This document shows positions 24,647-35,229 of a stretch of DNA of 64,000 nt, in pieces. The DNA lies in the NCBI GenBank assembly GCA_030536555.1, contig JAUNPU010000016.1:17906-81905 (forward strand), read 5' to 3'. This DNA comes from Eubacteriales bacterium (GTDB lineage: Bacteria; Bacillota; Clostridia; Lachnospirales; Lachnospiraceae). The position numbers and the translations under genes are program-made. The notes beneath the pieces are model-generated. The model saw only the letters and a list, made by a program, of their open reading frames with translations. It did no database searches and had not been told where the DNA came from. Numbering within the stretch: position 1 is the first letter of the stretch; every line of letters starts with the position of its first letter.

Positions 24647-25666
24647 ATGACAGGAAGTTTGATACAGATGGCAGGCGGAGTGCTGAGATTTACCAGTGAT
24701 GCGGCGGCTGCCACAAAGGCAATGGCAGAGACAGCGGCAGAAGCAGCAACCACAGCGGCAGAAACAGAAGCCGCCGGTCTGGTTCTGGAGACCCAGGCGG
24801 TGGCAGTGGAGCTGCAGCAGGATCTGCAGCAGCTGCAGCCCAATGTGATGCTGGAGACCATCAAGAGCTGGACGCCGGGGCTTTTAGGTTTTGGATACCG
24901 GCTGCTGATTGCGGCGCTGATCATATTTGTGGGAAGCAGGATTGTGAAGGTGACCCGCCGGCTGCTGAAGCGGACCTTTGAGCGTATGGGCATAGACTTG
25001 AGTGTGAGCAAGTTCCTGACTTCGGTGGTGGACGCCGGAATCTATGCGCTGACGATCTTCATTGCGGCAGACAAGATCGGCATTCCGTCGGCATCCATCA
25101 TTGCACTGCTGGGTTCCGCAGGTCTGGCAATCGGCCTTTCTCTGCAGGGAAGTCTTGAGAATGTGGCAGGCGGTATCCTGATCATGCTGACCCGCCCGTT
25201 CGGAATTCATGATTACATTGTGTGCAACGGCATGGAAGGAACGGTTCAGAATATCGGTCTGACCTACACCACAATGGTGACGGTGGACAACAAGAAGATT
25301 ATCATTCCCAACGGCAGCATTTCCAACAGCACCATTGTCAATGTAACTGCACAGGAGAAGCGTCGTGTGGATGTGGAGGTTGGGATCGGCTATTCTGCCG
25401 ATATGAAGGCAGCCAAGGACATTATCCGCAGGGTTTACGAGAATCATCCGCTGGTGCTGGCGGAGGATGGAATCACGGTTTACGTGGGTGAGCTGGCAGA
25501 CAGCGCCGTGATGATCGGCGGCCGCGGCTGGACGAAGACAGAGAACTACTGGACGGTCCGCTGGGATGTGCTGGAGCAGATCAAGGAAGCCTTTGATCAG
25601 GCGGGAATCGAGATTCCATTTAACCAGATGGATGTGAATATCCGGACGATGCCGGAAGGAAAATAA
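24647..25666 (+). CDS. mscS: Small-conductance mechanosensitive channel, MscS family
   Basis: The 339-residue protein has the MscS core: membrane segments at about 80-105 and 125-145, the pore helix LGSAGLAIGLSLQGSLENVAGG (core AIGLSLQGSLEN), then the beta domain with IHDYIVCNG and IIIPNGSISNSTI. It opens under membrane tension to release solutes during hypo-osmotic shock. The N-terminal 65 residues are unusual, Ala/Thr/Glu- and then Gln-rich. The ATG follows AAGAGGAGAG. A bidirectional terminator separates it from the convergent yhaN-like gene. Confidence 0.93.
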   Translation: MTGSLIQMAGGVLRFTSDAAAATKAMAETAAEAATTAAETEAAGLVLETQAVAVELQQDLQQLQPNVMLETIKSWTPGLLGFGYRLLIAALIIFVGSRIVKVTRRLLKRTFERMGIDLSVSKFLTSVVDAGIYALTIFIAADKIGIPSASIIALLGSAGLAIGLSLQGSLENVAGGILIMLTRPFGIHDYIVCNGMEGTVQNIGLTYTTMVTVDNKKIIIPNGSISNSTIVNVTAQEKRRVDVEVGIGYSADMKAAKDIIRRVYENHPLVLAEDGITVYVGELADSAVMIGGRGWTKTENYWTVRWDVLEQIKEAFDQAGIEIPFNQMDVNIRTMPEGK

Positions 25667-25670
25667 TACA

Positions 25671-25716
25671 AAAATCCGGGCTGACCGATGGGATCACTGG
25701 TCAGCCCGGATTTTTG
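25671..25716. terminator. Bidirectional terminator between mscS and yhaN-like gene
   Basis: AATCCGGGCTGACC (25673-25686) and GGTCAGCCCGGATT (25699-25712) form a perfect 14-bp stem. T runs lie on both strands, serving both convergent genes. Confidence 0.9.
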
Positions 25717-25725
25717 TATGCATGT

Positions 25726-27597
25726 TTATATCTCAATCAGATGATAGGGAACCCGATTGGCGGTCAGCATCTGCGCCTCCCGCTGGTGGCAGGTAAATAC
25801 GATAATCTGGCCGTCATAGGCTTTTGCCAGCCACTTGAGCGCCGTTCGCAGCCGGTCGTCGTCGTAGAGCACAAAGCTGTCATCGAAGATCAGCGGCATC
25901 TGGTCGTGGCCCTCCTGAATCAGCCGGGCGGCGGCCAGCCGCAGTGCCAGATAGATCTGGTCCATGGTTCCGCTGCTGACCTGGTCCACGGGCACCAGCT
26001 TGGTGTGGGTGTTCATGAATACGTTCAGGTTCTCATCCACGCTCATGCTGCTGTAGATACCGCCGGTGATCCCGGCAATCAGGTCTGACGCGGTCTTATT
26101 TAAGTAGAGACCGAAGGAGTCCCGGATGGTGGCGGACAGCTCCGTCATGGTATCCAGCGCCAGGTCGATGGCGGAAATCTCCTCACGAATGCGCTCGTTC
26201 TCAGCCAGCACCTGCTTCAGCCCTTCAATCTGGTCCTTGCAGTGTGCCAGATGGTCCAGCTTCTTCTCTAATTCCCACTGGGTCCGCTGCTGCTGGGAGA
26301 TCACATCGTCGCAGGAGGTCTCCCGCGCCTGCAGCGCCTCAATCTCGGCTGCCTGTTCCTTCACCGACTGCTCGGACTTCTCCAGTACCTGACTTAAGCG
26401 GATGAACTCCTCCATCCGTGCCTCAAAGGCAGCCATGGCCTCGTCAGAGATCGTGGAATCGCCTAAATGACGGGAAAATACCTCCTGCAGCAGCTTCCCC
26501 GTATAGGCAAGCTCCCGCTTGCGGCGCTTCTGATTCATCAGCAGGAAGGTGCCAGCTACAGCAAAGAGCAGGGTCAGAAGACCGGATGCAGCAATCAGAG
26601 CGGAAGAAGCGCTTCCTCCGGGCAAGCCCGGCACTCCGCTCAGCATGCCGGAGGTTGCCGCCGCCACAAGTCCGGTACCCACCCCCGCCGCCACCGCCAG
26701 AATCCAGAGCAGCACCGTAAGCACCGTTCGGGACTTCTTCTCACAGGCAGCCCTGGCAAACTGGTATTCCGTGTAGGTGCCCTTGGTCTCATCCCGGTAG
26801 GAGGTGATGGAAGCCTCGTCTGTGAACTGGGCGCCGTCCAGCGCCTGCCGTCCCGTGGCAATCTTCTGCAGCAGCGTCTCCCGCTCCTCCTGCTTCTCCG
26901 CCAGCAGGCTTCGCACCTGTTCCCGCATGTGCTGGTAGGACTGCAGCTGATTCTCGTACTCCGGAGCGGAGATCTCCCGCTCGATATTTCGAATCTCCCC
27001 GGTCAGGGAAGCGTAACTGCGCGCTGCCTCCGGGTCCAGCTGCCGCTCGAACTCCTTGCGGCGGGACTTTAAGCAGGTGGTGGCTTTGGTGATGTTCAGC
27101 GCCATGCTGCCGGTGGTGTTCATATTGGCAATATAGTTGCGAAGCTCCGCCACCATGCCGCCGTCGGTGGCGCTTTTTAACTGTCCGATGCTGATGGTAT
27201 TGTTGTAGGAGATCTCGTTGAGCCCGCAGAGCAGCTTGTCCATAAATGCCTTCGTAGGCTCAATCTCCCGTCCAAGGGTCTCATTGATGATGGTCAGGGA
27301 CTTCTTGTCCTTCTGGAAGTTCCGCTCGATGCGGTATATGGTGCCTTCCTGCTCGATGCGGAGCCGCCCGCCGTAGGCAGCCCGGTCCTCCCAGGGCTCG
27401 CAGCGGGTGTACAGATCATTTTTCGAGGCACGTCCCCGCCCCCGCTCCAGACCGAACAGCATGCTGCGGATGAAGGTGTGCAGGGTGGACTTGCCGGCTT
27501 CATTTTTGCCGTATACAATATTCAGACCATCCTCGAAGGTTAAGTCGCGGTCGTGAAATTTACCGAATCCGCTGATATGTAAATCCAGCAATTTCAT
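25726..27597 (-). CDS. YhaN-like SMC/Rad50-type ATPase with two membrane helices
   Basis: The 623-residue protein begins MKLLDLHISGFGKF and has Walker A GKNEAGKST (30-38). The C-terminal half-site has VSSGTMDQIYLALRLA (ABC signature region) and LIFDDSFVLYDDDR (Walker B). Coiled coil surrounds two strongly hydrophobic segments (about 291-314 and 331-353) in the middle. This is the layout of YhaN, partner of the YhaO phosphoesterase, thought to be a membrane-linked SbcC-like pair acting on DNA. It is shorter than Bacillus YhaN (over 900 residues). It starts 3 bases after yhaO, with GAGGAG overlapping the yhaO stop region. Confidence 0.85.
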   Translation of the reverse strand: MKLLDLHISGFGKFHDRDLTFEDGLNIVYGKNEAGKSTLHTFIRSMLFGLERGRGRASKNDLYTRCEPWEDRAAYGGRLRIEQEGTIYRIERNFQKDKKSLTIINETLGREIEPTKAFMDKLLCGLNEISYNNTISIGQLKSATDGGMVAELRNYIANMNTTGSMALNITKATTCLKSRRKEFERQLDPEAARSYASLTGEIRNIEREISAPEYENQLQSYQHMREQVRSLLAEKQEERETLLQKIATGRQALDGAQFTDEASITSYRDETKGTYTEYQFARAACEKKSRTVLTVLLWILAVAAGVGTGLVAAATSGMLSGVPGLPGGSASSALIAASGLLTLLFAVAGTFLLMNQKRRKRELAYTGKLLQEVFSRHLGDSTISDEAMAAFEARMEEFIRLSQVLEKSEQSVKEQAAEIEALQARETSCDDVISQQQRTQWELEKKLDHLAHCKDQIEGLKQVLAENERIREEISAIDLALDTMTELSATIRDSFGLYLNKTASDLIAGITGGIYSSMSVDENLNVFMNTHTKLVPVDQVSSGTMDQIYLALRLAAARLIQEGHDQMPLIFDDSFVLYDDDRLRTALKWLAKAYDGQIIVFTCHQREAQMLTANRVPYHLIEI

Positions 27598-27600
27598 GGG

Positions 27601-28671
27601 CTAACTCCTCTCGTCGGTGGTGCGAAGCAGCGCGTCGATGCCGTAGTACAGCGCTTTCTTCTCCACCGGACTCATGTTCTCTTTCTGTAATGCGCGGATG
27701 TAGAAGCCGATCATATCGCTGGGATGGTCGGCGAACAGCTGGCTGAAGTCATACTGGGGCTCGGACTCGTCGATAATCTCCGTCACCTGCAGCCGGTGGG
27801 ACAGAGATTCCAGATCAAATACAATGTCCGGGTCCCGCATGCCGCGGATGCGGAAGCGGTAAATGTGCTGCAGTCCCCGCTTCTGAATGACCTCCGTGAT
27901 GCGGTCTGTCAGCTCTCCGCTGGTGGTCGCCGGCGTCACATGGACCACCAGCGGCACATACTGCACCTGCGCCAAGGGCACGAACTTTAAGGAGGTCACC
28001 TGGCGGGACACGGGGCTGATCTCCCCCACAATGATGCCGTGCTGACCGGTCTCGGTCTTGTCCAAAGGCTCTAAGGAGCCGGGATAGGCGTAGGAGAGAT
28101 CCGGCGCCAGCTCCGGCTTGTGGATGTGTCCCAGCGCCACGTAGGAAAAGCCCGAGGAAGCCAGAAGCTTCTTGTCCAGAGGCAGGTGGGCAGCGTCGCC
28201 GCCGTGTGCCAGCAGCACGTGGATATGAGGAGAATCCGGTGCCTGGACATTGTTCAGGCGCGACTCAGTGATCTCCGCCGTGTGGTAGCTGAAGCCGTGG
28301 ACCTCCGTGTTCAGGTCCTCAAAGTAGACGGAGCTTAGCTCCTCATCCATCAGCCAGGTCACATTGGGACACCAGTCGAAGCTCATCATGGCAGAGTTGG
28401 AGCGGATCCGGTCGTGATTGCCGGCAATGATGACCACCCGCACGCCGGGGATGGTGGAAAACAGATAATTCAGTTCTTTCAGATCCCGAAGCAGGGGCTG
28501 GCGGTGAAACAGGTCGCCGGCGATAAACAGACAGTCTATATCGCGGGCCTTTGCCTGGCGGATGACCTCAGCGAAGGTATCCCGGATCGCCTGCGCCCGG
28601 TCGCGGCTCCACGTCTTGTCACTGTCCGGGTTCATGCCCCAGTGAATGTCGGCGGTGTGGATGAATTTCAT
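27601..28671 (-). CDS. yhaO: YhaO-like DNA repair metallophosphoesterase
   Basis: The 356-residue SbcD/Mre11-like protein starts MKFIHTADIHWGM and has IAGDLFHRQP, IAGNHDRIRS, LLAHGGD and LGHIHKPE, the calcineurin-like metal ligands. In Bacillus yhaO and yhaN are adjacent and proposed to repair DNA ends. The start at 28671 follows AAAGGAG; an in-frame ATG 18 bases upstream lacks a site. It is translated just before the yhaN-like gene, and asnS ends 72 bases upstream. An SbcCD pair is also present at 14819-19224, so this strain carries two such complexes. Confidence 0.88.
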   Translation of the reverse strand: MKFIHTADIHWGMNPDSDKTWSRDRAQAIRDTFAEVIRQAKARDIDCLFIAGDLFHRQPLLRDLKELNYLFSTIPGVRVVIIAGNHDRIRSNSAMMSFDWCPNVTWLMDEELSSVYFEDLNTEVHGFSYHTAEITESRLNNVQAPDSPHIHVLLAHGGDAAHLPLDKKLLASSGFSYVALGHIHKPELAPDLSYAYPGSLEPLDKTETGQHGIIVGEISPVSRQVTSLKFVPLAQVQYVPLVVHVTPATTSGELTDRITEVIQKRGLQHIYRFRIRGMRDPDIVFDLESLSHRLQVTEIIDESEPQYDFSQLFADHPSDMIGFYIRALQKENMSPVEKKALYYGIDALLRTTDERS

Positions 28672-28697
28672 AGGCGGGCTCCTTTGCAATATGATTG

Positions 28698-28725
28698 GAA
28701 GCCGGTACGCAGTGCGCCCGGCTTC
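28698..28725 (-). other. Hairpin between asnS and yhaO
   Basis: GAAGCCGG (28698-28705) and CCGGCTTC (28718-28725) form an 8-bp stem without a T run. It could be a weak terminator or a message-processing site. Confidence 0.4.
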
Positions 28726-28743
28726 ACGAAAATATCTTACAGA

Positions 28744-30135
28744 TTACAGTTCACAGTTGTTGACGGTTCTCGGGAACGGGATGACGTCGCGGATGTTGCC
28801 CATACCGGTCAGGTACATAACGCAGCGCTCGAATCCCAGACCGAAGCCTGCGTGGCGGGCGGAACCGTACTTACGAAGATCCAGATAGAACTGGTAGTCC
28901 TCCTCCTTCAGTCCCATCTCCTGCATACGTGCCACCAGCTTGCCGTAGTCGTCCTCACGCTGGCTGCCGCCGATGATCTCACCGATGCCCGGTACCAGAC
29001 AGTCTACCGCAGCAACGGTCTTGCCGTCCGGATTCATCTTCATATAGAATGCCTTGATCTCCTTCGGATAGTCGGTCACAAATACCGGCTTCTTGAAGAT
29101 CTCCTCGGTTAAGTAGCGCTCGTGCTCGGTCTGCAGGTCGCAGCCCCAGGATACCTTGTAGTCGAACTGGTCGTTGTGCTTCTCCAGGATCTCGATGGCC
29201 TCGGTGTAGGTCACATGGCCGAACTCGGAGTTCAATACGTTGTTCAGACGGTCTAACAGACCCTTGTCCACGAAGCTGTTGAAAAATGCCATCTCCTCCG
29301 GTGCATGCTCCAACACATAGCGGATGATATACTTTAACATGCCCTCGGCTAACTCCATGTTATCCTGCAGATCGGCAAATGCCATCTCCGGCTCGATCAT
29401 CCAGAACTCGGCTGCATGACGGGTGGTGTTGGAGTTCTCTGCGCGGAAGGTCGGTCCGAAGGTGTAAATGTTGCGGAACGCCATGGCGTAGGTCTCACCG
29501 TTCAGCTGGCCGCTTACGGTTAAGTTGGTCGGCTTGTTGAAGAAGTCGCCGGAGAAGTCCACGGTGCCGTCCTCGTTCTTCGGAACGTTGGCAAGATCCA
29601 GGGTGGTTACCTGGAACATCTCGCCTGCGCCCTCACAGTCGCTTCCGGTGATCAGCGGAGTGTGCACATACACGAAATCGCGCTCCTGGAAGTACTGGTG
29701 GATCGCATAGGCGATCAGGGAGCGCACGCGGAATACAGCCTGGAAGGTGTTGGTGCGCGGACGCAGATGGGTGATGGTACGCAGGTACTCTAGGGTGTGG
29801 CGCTTCTTCTGCAGCGGATAGTCCGGAGCGGACGGTCCCTCTACCACAACCTCCGTTGCCTGAATCTCGAAAGGCTGCTTCGCCTGCGGGGTGGCAACCA
29901 GGGTACCCTTGACGATGATCGCTGCGCCTACATTCAGACGGCAGATCTCGTCGAAGTTGTCCATGGTGTCATGATATACGACCTGAAGCGGTTCGAAGTA
30001 GGTGCCGTCGCTGACTACGATAAATCCAAATGCCTTGGAATCGCGGACGCTGCGCACCCAGCCGCCGATGCTGATCTCTTTGTCCAGATAGGCTTCGCGG
30101 GCTTTATATAACTCTCTAACTGTTACTAAATCCAT
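28744..30135 (-). CDS. asnS: Asparagine-tRNA ligase
   Basis: The 463-residue class II synthetase has the usual length. An OB-fold anticodon domain at the N-terminus contains [12 protein letters not shown]. Motif 2 is [12 protein letters not shown] followed by [11 protein letters not shown], and motif 3 is [10 protein letters not shown]. It charges tRNA-Asn with asparagine. The ATG follows AAAGGAGAACG. Its promoter lies at 30218-30246 and gives a leader of about 77 bases; no T-box features (specifier loop or the TGG-containing antiterminator) were found. yhaO and yhaN may be co-transcribed downstream. Confidence 0.96.
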   Translation of the reverse strand: MDLVTVRELYKAREAYLDKEISIGGWVRSVRDSKAFGFIVVSDGTYFEPLQVVYHDTMDNFDEICRLNVGAAIIVKGTLVATPQAKQPFEIQATEVVVEGPSAPDYPLQKKRHTLEYLRTITHLRPRTNTFQAVFRVRSLIAYAIHQYFQERDFVYVHTPLITGSDCEGAGEMFQVTTLDLANVPKNEDGTVDFSGDFFNKPTNLTVSGQLNGETYAMAFRNIYTFGPTFRAENSNTTRHAAEFWMIEPEMAFADLQDNMELAEGMLKYIIRYVLEHAPEEMAFFNSFVDKGLLDRLNNVLNSEFGHVTYTEAIEILEKHNDQFDYKVSWGCDLQTEHERYLTEEIFKKPVFVTDYPKEIKAFYMKMNPDGKTVAAVDCLVPGIGEIIGGSQREDDYGKLVARMQEMGLKEEDYQFYLDLRKYGSARHAGFGLGFERCVMYLTGMGNIRDVIPFPRTVNNCEL

Positions 30136-30217
30136 AATCGTTCTCCTTTGATATGCTTTTCTCTTTTAATGCAGTGCTGATCTGATTCTATGGTGGTACT
30201 GCGCATAGTTATATTGG

Positions 30218-30246
30218 ATTATACCGTATTTTTCCTGTTGATTCAA
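30218..30246 (-). promoter_or_regulatory. Promoter of asnS
   Basis: On the minus strand, TTGAAT (complement of 30241-30246), 17 bases and TATAAT (complement of 30218-30223). Confidence 0.7.
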
Positions 30247-30387
30247 GGGTAAGCGTGGTATTTCAGTGAGAATTTTCCTTCGGTTGTGGATAAAATTTCC
30301 ACGAACACCATATATAGACAAAAAATCCAGATTTGTGAAAAATGTCGAAAAATACACAATAAAGTCAAAGATTGTTTCTAAAATTTA

Positions 30388-30416
30388 TTCACTATTTTGT
30401 AAATATGTGCTATAAT
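30388..30416 (+). promoter_or_regulatory. Promoter of glgCD
   Basis: TTCACT (30388-30393), 17 bases and TATAAT (30411-30416) preceded by TGC, an extended -10. The leader before the glgC GTG is about 30 bases. Apart from this, the asnS promoter and one DnaA-box-like site (30285-30293), the 318-base asnS-glgC gap is AT-rich and empty. Confidence 0.7.
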
Positions 30417-30453
30417 GAAAAAACACAAGAAAAAACTACAGCGAGGTGATAAC

Positions 30454-31724
<1,271 letters not shown>

Positions 31725-31728
<4 letters not shown>

Positions 31729-32846
31729 GAGCGATTGGTATAGTATTAGCTGGCGGTAACAGTAAGAGAATGCGGGAATTATCCAACAAGCGTGCAATCG
31801 CCGCTATGCCGGTTGCAGGAAGCTACCGCAGCATTGACTTTGCACTGAGCAACATGACCAATTCCCATATCCAGAATGTGGCAGTATTTACCCAGTACAA
31901 CTCCCGTTCCTTAAACGAGCACTTAAGCTCCTCCAAATGGTGGGACTTCGGAAGAAAGCAGGGCGGCTTATATGTATTTACACCGACCATCACCGCCCAG
32001 AACAGTGACTGGTACCGGGGCACGGCAGATGCACTGTATCAGAACCTGACCTTCTTAAAGAACAGCCATGAGCCCTATGTGGTGATCGCATCCGGCGACG
32101 GTGTGTACAAGCTGGACTTCAACAAGGTTCTGGAGTATCACATCGAGAAGAAGGCTGACATCACCGTAGTCTGCAAGACCATGGGAGATGACGAGGATAT
32201 GACCCGCTTCGGTCAGGTGAAGCTGAACGACGACGGACGGATCATCGAGTTCGAGGAGAAGCCCATGGTGGCAACCTCCAATCTGGTATCCTGCGGTATC
32301 TATGTGATTCGCAGACGCCAGCTGATCGAGCTGATCGAGCGCTGTGCAGCTGAGGACCGGGTAGAGTTCGTGCGTGATATCCTGATCCGCTACAAGAACT
32401 TAAAGCGTATCTATGCGTATAAGATGGACAGCTACTGGAGCAACATCGCTTCCGTAGAGTCCTATTATAAGACCAACATGGATTTCCTGAAGCCGGAAGT
32501 GCGCAACTACTTCTTCAGACAGTATCCGGATATCTACTCCAAGGTGGACGATCTTCCGCCGGCCAAGTACAATCCGGGCGCACTGGTGAAGAACAGCCTG
32601 ATTTCCAGCGGTTCCATCATCAACGGTACCGTGGAGAACTCCGTTCTGTTTAAGAAAGCTTATGTAGGCAATAACTGTGTGATCAAGAACTCCATTATCC
32701 TGAACGATGTTTACATCGGTGATAATACCGTGATTGAGAACTGCATCGTAGAGAGCCGCGATACGATCCGTGCGAACACCACCTATATCGGTACGCCGGA
32801 GGAGATCAAGGTGGTAGTGGAGAAGAACGAGCGCTACACACTGTAA
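31725..32846 (+). CDS. glgD: GlgD subunit of ADP-glucose pyrophosphorylase
   Basis: The 373-residue protein is a GlgC paralogue with a degenerate active-site loop: the N-terminus reads [18 protein letters not shown] instead of the GGxGxRL loop. It retains [16 protein letters not shown] and FEEKPMV and a beta-helix tail. In Firmicutes GlgD has little activity alone but activates or tunes GlgC. Its start overlaps the glgC stop. spoVG lies 84 bases downstream. Confidence 0.95.
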
Positions 32847-32930
32847 CGCCGCCGTGGCTGCTCCCACAGGGACAGCAACTGGTCTACAGCATCAGAATGA
32901 CATAAGATGGTACGGGGAGGGTTTACCAGC

Positions 32931-33212
32931 ATGCAGATAACTGACGTAAGAGTGAGACGCATTGAAAAAGAAGGCAAGATGAGAGCAATCGTATCGATTA
33001 CCCTGGACAATGAATTTGTGATTCATGACATCAAGGTGATCGAAGGGGAGAAGGGATTGTTCATCGCCATGCCGAGCCGCAAGGCAGCAGATGGGGAATA
33101 TCGGGACATCGCGCATCCGATCAACTCGGACACCCGCGACATGATCCAGAGAGTGATTTTGAATAAGTACGAAACTACGGCACTGGAGAGCATGGAAGCT
33201 GATTATATGTAA
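32931..33212 (+). CDS. spoVG: SpoVG, septation and RNA-binding regulator
   Basis: The 93-residue protein begins [17 protein letters not shown] and contains [21 protein letters not shown] and YRDIAHPIN, matching SpoVG throughout. SpoVG is a small nucleic-acid-binding regulator linked to sporulation septation, and in other Firmicutes to envelope and virulence control. The ATG at 32931 is chosen over a GTG at 32907 because family homology begins there and GGGGAGGG lies upstream. A bidirectional terminator follows. Confidence 0.95.
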   Translation: MQITDVRVRRIEKEGKMRAIVSITLDNEFVIHDIKVIEGEKGLFIAMPSRKAADGEYRDIAHPINSDTRDMIQRVILNKYETTALESMEADYM

Positions 33213-33220
33213 GTAAGAAG

Positions 33221-33275
33221 AAGGGAGACCACCTGACAGACGGAAGAGTCTGACGGGGGTCTCCCTTATTTTTTT
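33221..33275. terminator. Terminator between spoVG and the MATE gene
   Basis: AAGGGAGACC (33221-33230) pairs with GGTCTCCCTT (33258-33267), with an inner CAGAC/GTCTG stem, then ATTTTTTT. The T run overlaps the stop codon of the convergent MATE gene. Confidence 0.85.
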
Positions 33276-34680
33276 AATGCTCTTTCCAGCGACCGCTTTT
33301 CAGCCGCCAGATACACAGCAGCATGCGGATGAAGCAGTCGATGGCAATGGCGATCCATACACCGACCACGCCCAGCTGAAGGGGGCGGGTGGCGAGATAG
33401 ACCAGTCCGATCCGCAGTCCCCACATGCCGATGACGCTGACAAGGAGAGAGAAGCGGACATCTCCGGCTCCGCGGCAGATGCCGCAGACAATGACGAAAA
33501 AGCTGAAGAACAGCTCAGTGGCAGCAGCGATAGCCAGAGTCTTTGTGCCCAGTGCCACAACCTGCGGGTCATTGCTGAACAGGCGAATAATGGGACCGGA
33601 CAGAAGGGTGACCGGAATGCAGGCTGCCACGATCACGGCGGAGCCGATCACACAGGTCCAGATGGCGTATTTGTCAGCCAGATCCTTCCGTCTGGCACCA
33701 AGCGCCTGCCCCACCAGGGCGGTGGCTGTGTAGGAGAATCCGTAAGCCGGAAGATACAAAAGTCCCTCCGTCTGGTTGGTCAGATAGTGAGCAGCCAACG
33801 GAATCGTACCCAGGGTGGAAATCATGGCGGTCAGGGCAAGCTGGCCGCTGGTCAGTGTCAGCCGTTCCAGAAGTACCGGAAAGCTGATGTGCCACATCTG
33901 GAGAAACAGCGGCTTCTGGATACGGTAATGCTTCTTCAGCAGCGGAATCTTCACCGGTGTGTCGCTCTTAGTCAGCAGGCAGAGCAGAATGGCTGCCAGC
34001 AGATACTGGGAGGCGGAGGTGGAGATGGCGGCGCCGGCAGTGCCAAGACCGGCACCCCACATGGGCAGGGTCATGCCGCCGATGGTAAGAGTCCTTGCCG
34101 GATAGATCAGCAGAAAATTGCCGATCACATTGGCGGCATTGGCGGTCAGATTCGCCGCCAGAGGAATCCGGGTATTGCCGGCAGAGCGAAATACGGAGGA
34201 CAGCACCACAGAAAGCGTCTGTGGAATCAGTCCCAGTCCGATGATCTGCATGTAGCGCTGTGCGTGGGGGACCACATCCGGAGCCGCCCCGAGCCAGATC
34301 GGAAGCGGATCACAGATCAGTTCTACGCCAAAAGTCAGCAGGACACCCAGCCCCAGCGAGCAGGTGATGGACTGAGCGGTAATGCTGCGCGTCTTGTCCG
34401 GGTCCCCTTCGCCTACCGCATGGGCAATCAGAAAAGAGAAACCGGCGCTGAGCGCTGTAATAAACCCATTGATCAGCCACACGGAGGAAATATTGACCGC
34501 CACCGCGGCAGTGGCAACGGCTCCGATGGAACCGACCATGGCGGTATCCATCAGCGTCGCCATGCAGACCAGAAACTGTTCCAGAATCGCCGGCCAGGCA
34601 AGCTTCATGATCGTGGCGGGAATGTGCTGGCCGGAGTCTGAAGATGAAATCAGGTCAGAAGCTGTTTGTGTGGAACTCAT
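33274..34680 (-). CDS. MATE family efflux transporter
   Basis: The 468-residue protein has 12 hydrophobic segments and MATE motifs such as LAWPAILEQFLVCMATLMDTAMVG (core LMDTAMVG) in helix 1, FRSAGNTRIPL in the first half, and VGQALGARR in the second. MATE pumps use Na+ or H+ gradients to export cations, drugs or metabolites. The substrate cannot be predicted. It has its own promoter and ends in a shared terminator with spoVG. A second MATE gene is at 57504-58823. Confidence 0.92.
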   Translation of the reverse strand: MSSTQTASDLISSSDSGQHIPATIMKLAWPAILEQFLVCMATLMDTAMVGSIGAVATAAVAVNISSVWLINGFITALSAGFSFLIAHAVGEGDPDKTRSITAQSITCSLGLGVLLTFGVELICDPLPIWLGAAPDVVPHAQRYMQIIGLGLIPQTLSVVLSSVFRSAGNTRIPLAANLTANAANVIGNFLLIYPARTLTIGGMTLPMWGAGLGTAGAAISTSASQYLLAAILLCLLTKSDTPVKIPLLKKHYRIQKPLFLQMWHISFPVLLERLTLTSGQLALTAMISTLGTIPLAAHYLTNQTEGLLYLPAYGFSYTATALVGQALGARRKDLADKYAIWTCVIGSAVIVAACIPVTLLSGPIIRLFSNDPQVVALGTKTLAIAAATELFFSFFVIVCGICRGAGDVRFSLLVSVIGMWGLRIGLVYLATRPLQLGVVGVWIAIAIDCFIRMLLCIWRLKSGRWKEH

Positions 34681-34724
34681 AGTAACTTATCCTCCGAAGA
34701 TTTCTTTAAGCATTTTTTATAACG

Positions 34725-34752
34725 ATTATATCATGGAGGAAAAAGAAGTCAA
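34725..34752 (-). promoter_or_regulatory. Promoter of the MATE gene
   Basis: On the minus strand, TTGACT (complement of 34747-34752), 16 bases and TATAAT (complement of 34725-34730). Confidence 0.65.
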
Positions 34753-34851
34753 GTAAGGAACAAATCGGCAATCTGGGGGATTGAAAGATTGCTTCTTCCA
34801 TGATAAAAATGCGCATATTTGCATGATTATTTGCTGAGGAGAAATTGTATT

Positions 34852-35177
34852 ATGAAGAAACTGGCACTGGCAGTCAGTTCAATGCTGGCTATCGGAATGC
34901 TGACCGGATGCGGCAGCAAGGCAGACGCCTATCCGGGAAAGCTTTTCGGAGGACAGAAGCAGCGTATCGCCATCGCGCTGGCGCTGGCGCTGGAGTTGCA
35001 GATCATGCCGGCATTACCATGGCGCTGGTTACCCATGAGATGGGATTTGCCAGAGAGGTGGCAGACCGGATCTGCTTCATCGATGGCGGACAGATTCTGG
35101 AAGATGCGCCACCGGAAGAATTTTTCTCCAATCCGAAGACGGAGCGGGCGAAGAGCTTTCTGGAGAAGGTGCTGTAA
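34852..35177 (+). pseudogene. Chimeric scar of an amino-acid ABC transporter operon
   Basis: The first 26 codons encode a lipoprotein signal of a solute-binding protein (MKKLALAV...LTGCGSKADA, lipobox LTGC). They join directly to the ABC signature region of an ATPase (YPGKLFGGQKQRIAIALALA). After a second deletion that removes Walker B, a different frame continues ITMALVTHEMGFAREVADR through EEFFSNPKTERAKSFLEKVL, the usual C-terminus of polar amino-acid ABC ATPases. The permease and most of both flanking genes are gone. A good ribosome site precedes the ATG, so a short lipoprotein may still be made. Confidence 0.8.
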
Positions 35178-35229
35178 GTGCATAGAGAGTCAGAAACCAT
35201 GTTTTTACCTGTCTGGTCCTCAGAACAGA

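Noticed and set aside
30136..30217. T-box riboswitch upstream of asnS
   Set aside because: The predicted leader is only about 77 bases and has no specifier loop, T-box sequence or terminator.
30285..30293. DnaA box (TGTGGATAA) as sign of a replication origin
   Set aside because: It is a single site; dnaA, dnaN, box clusters and an AT-rich unwinding region are not seen.
33277..34641. Long plus-strand open frame opposite the MATE gene
   Set aside because: Gly/Gln/Asp-rich nonsense without motifs, while the minus strand encodes a clear 12-helix transporter.
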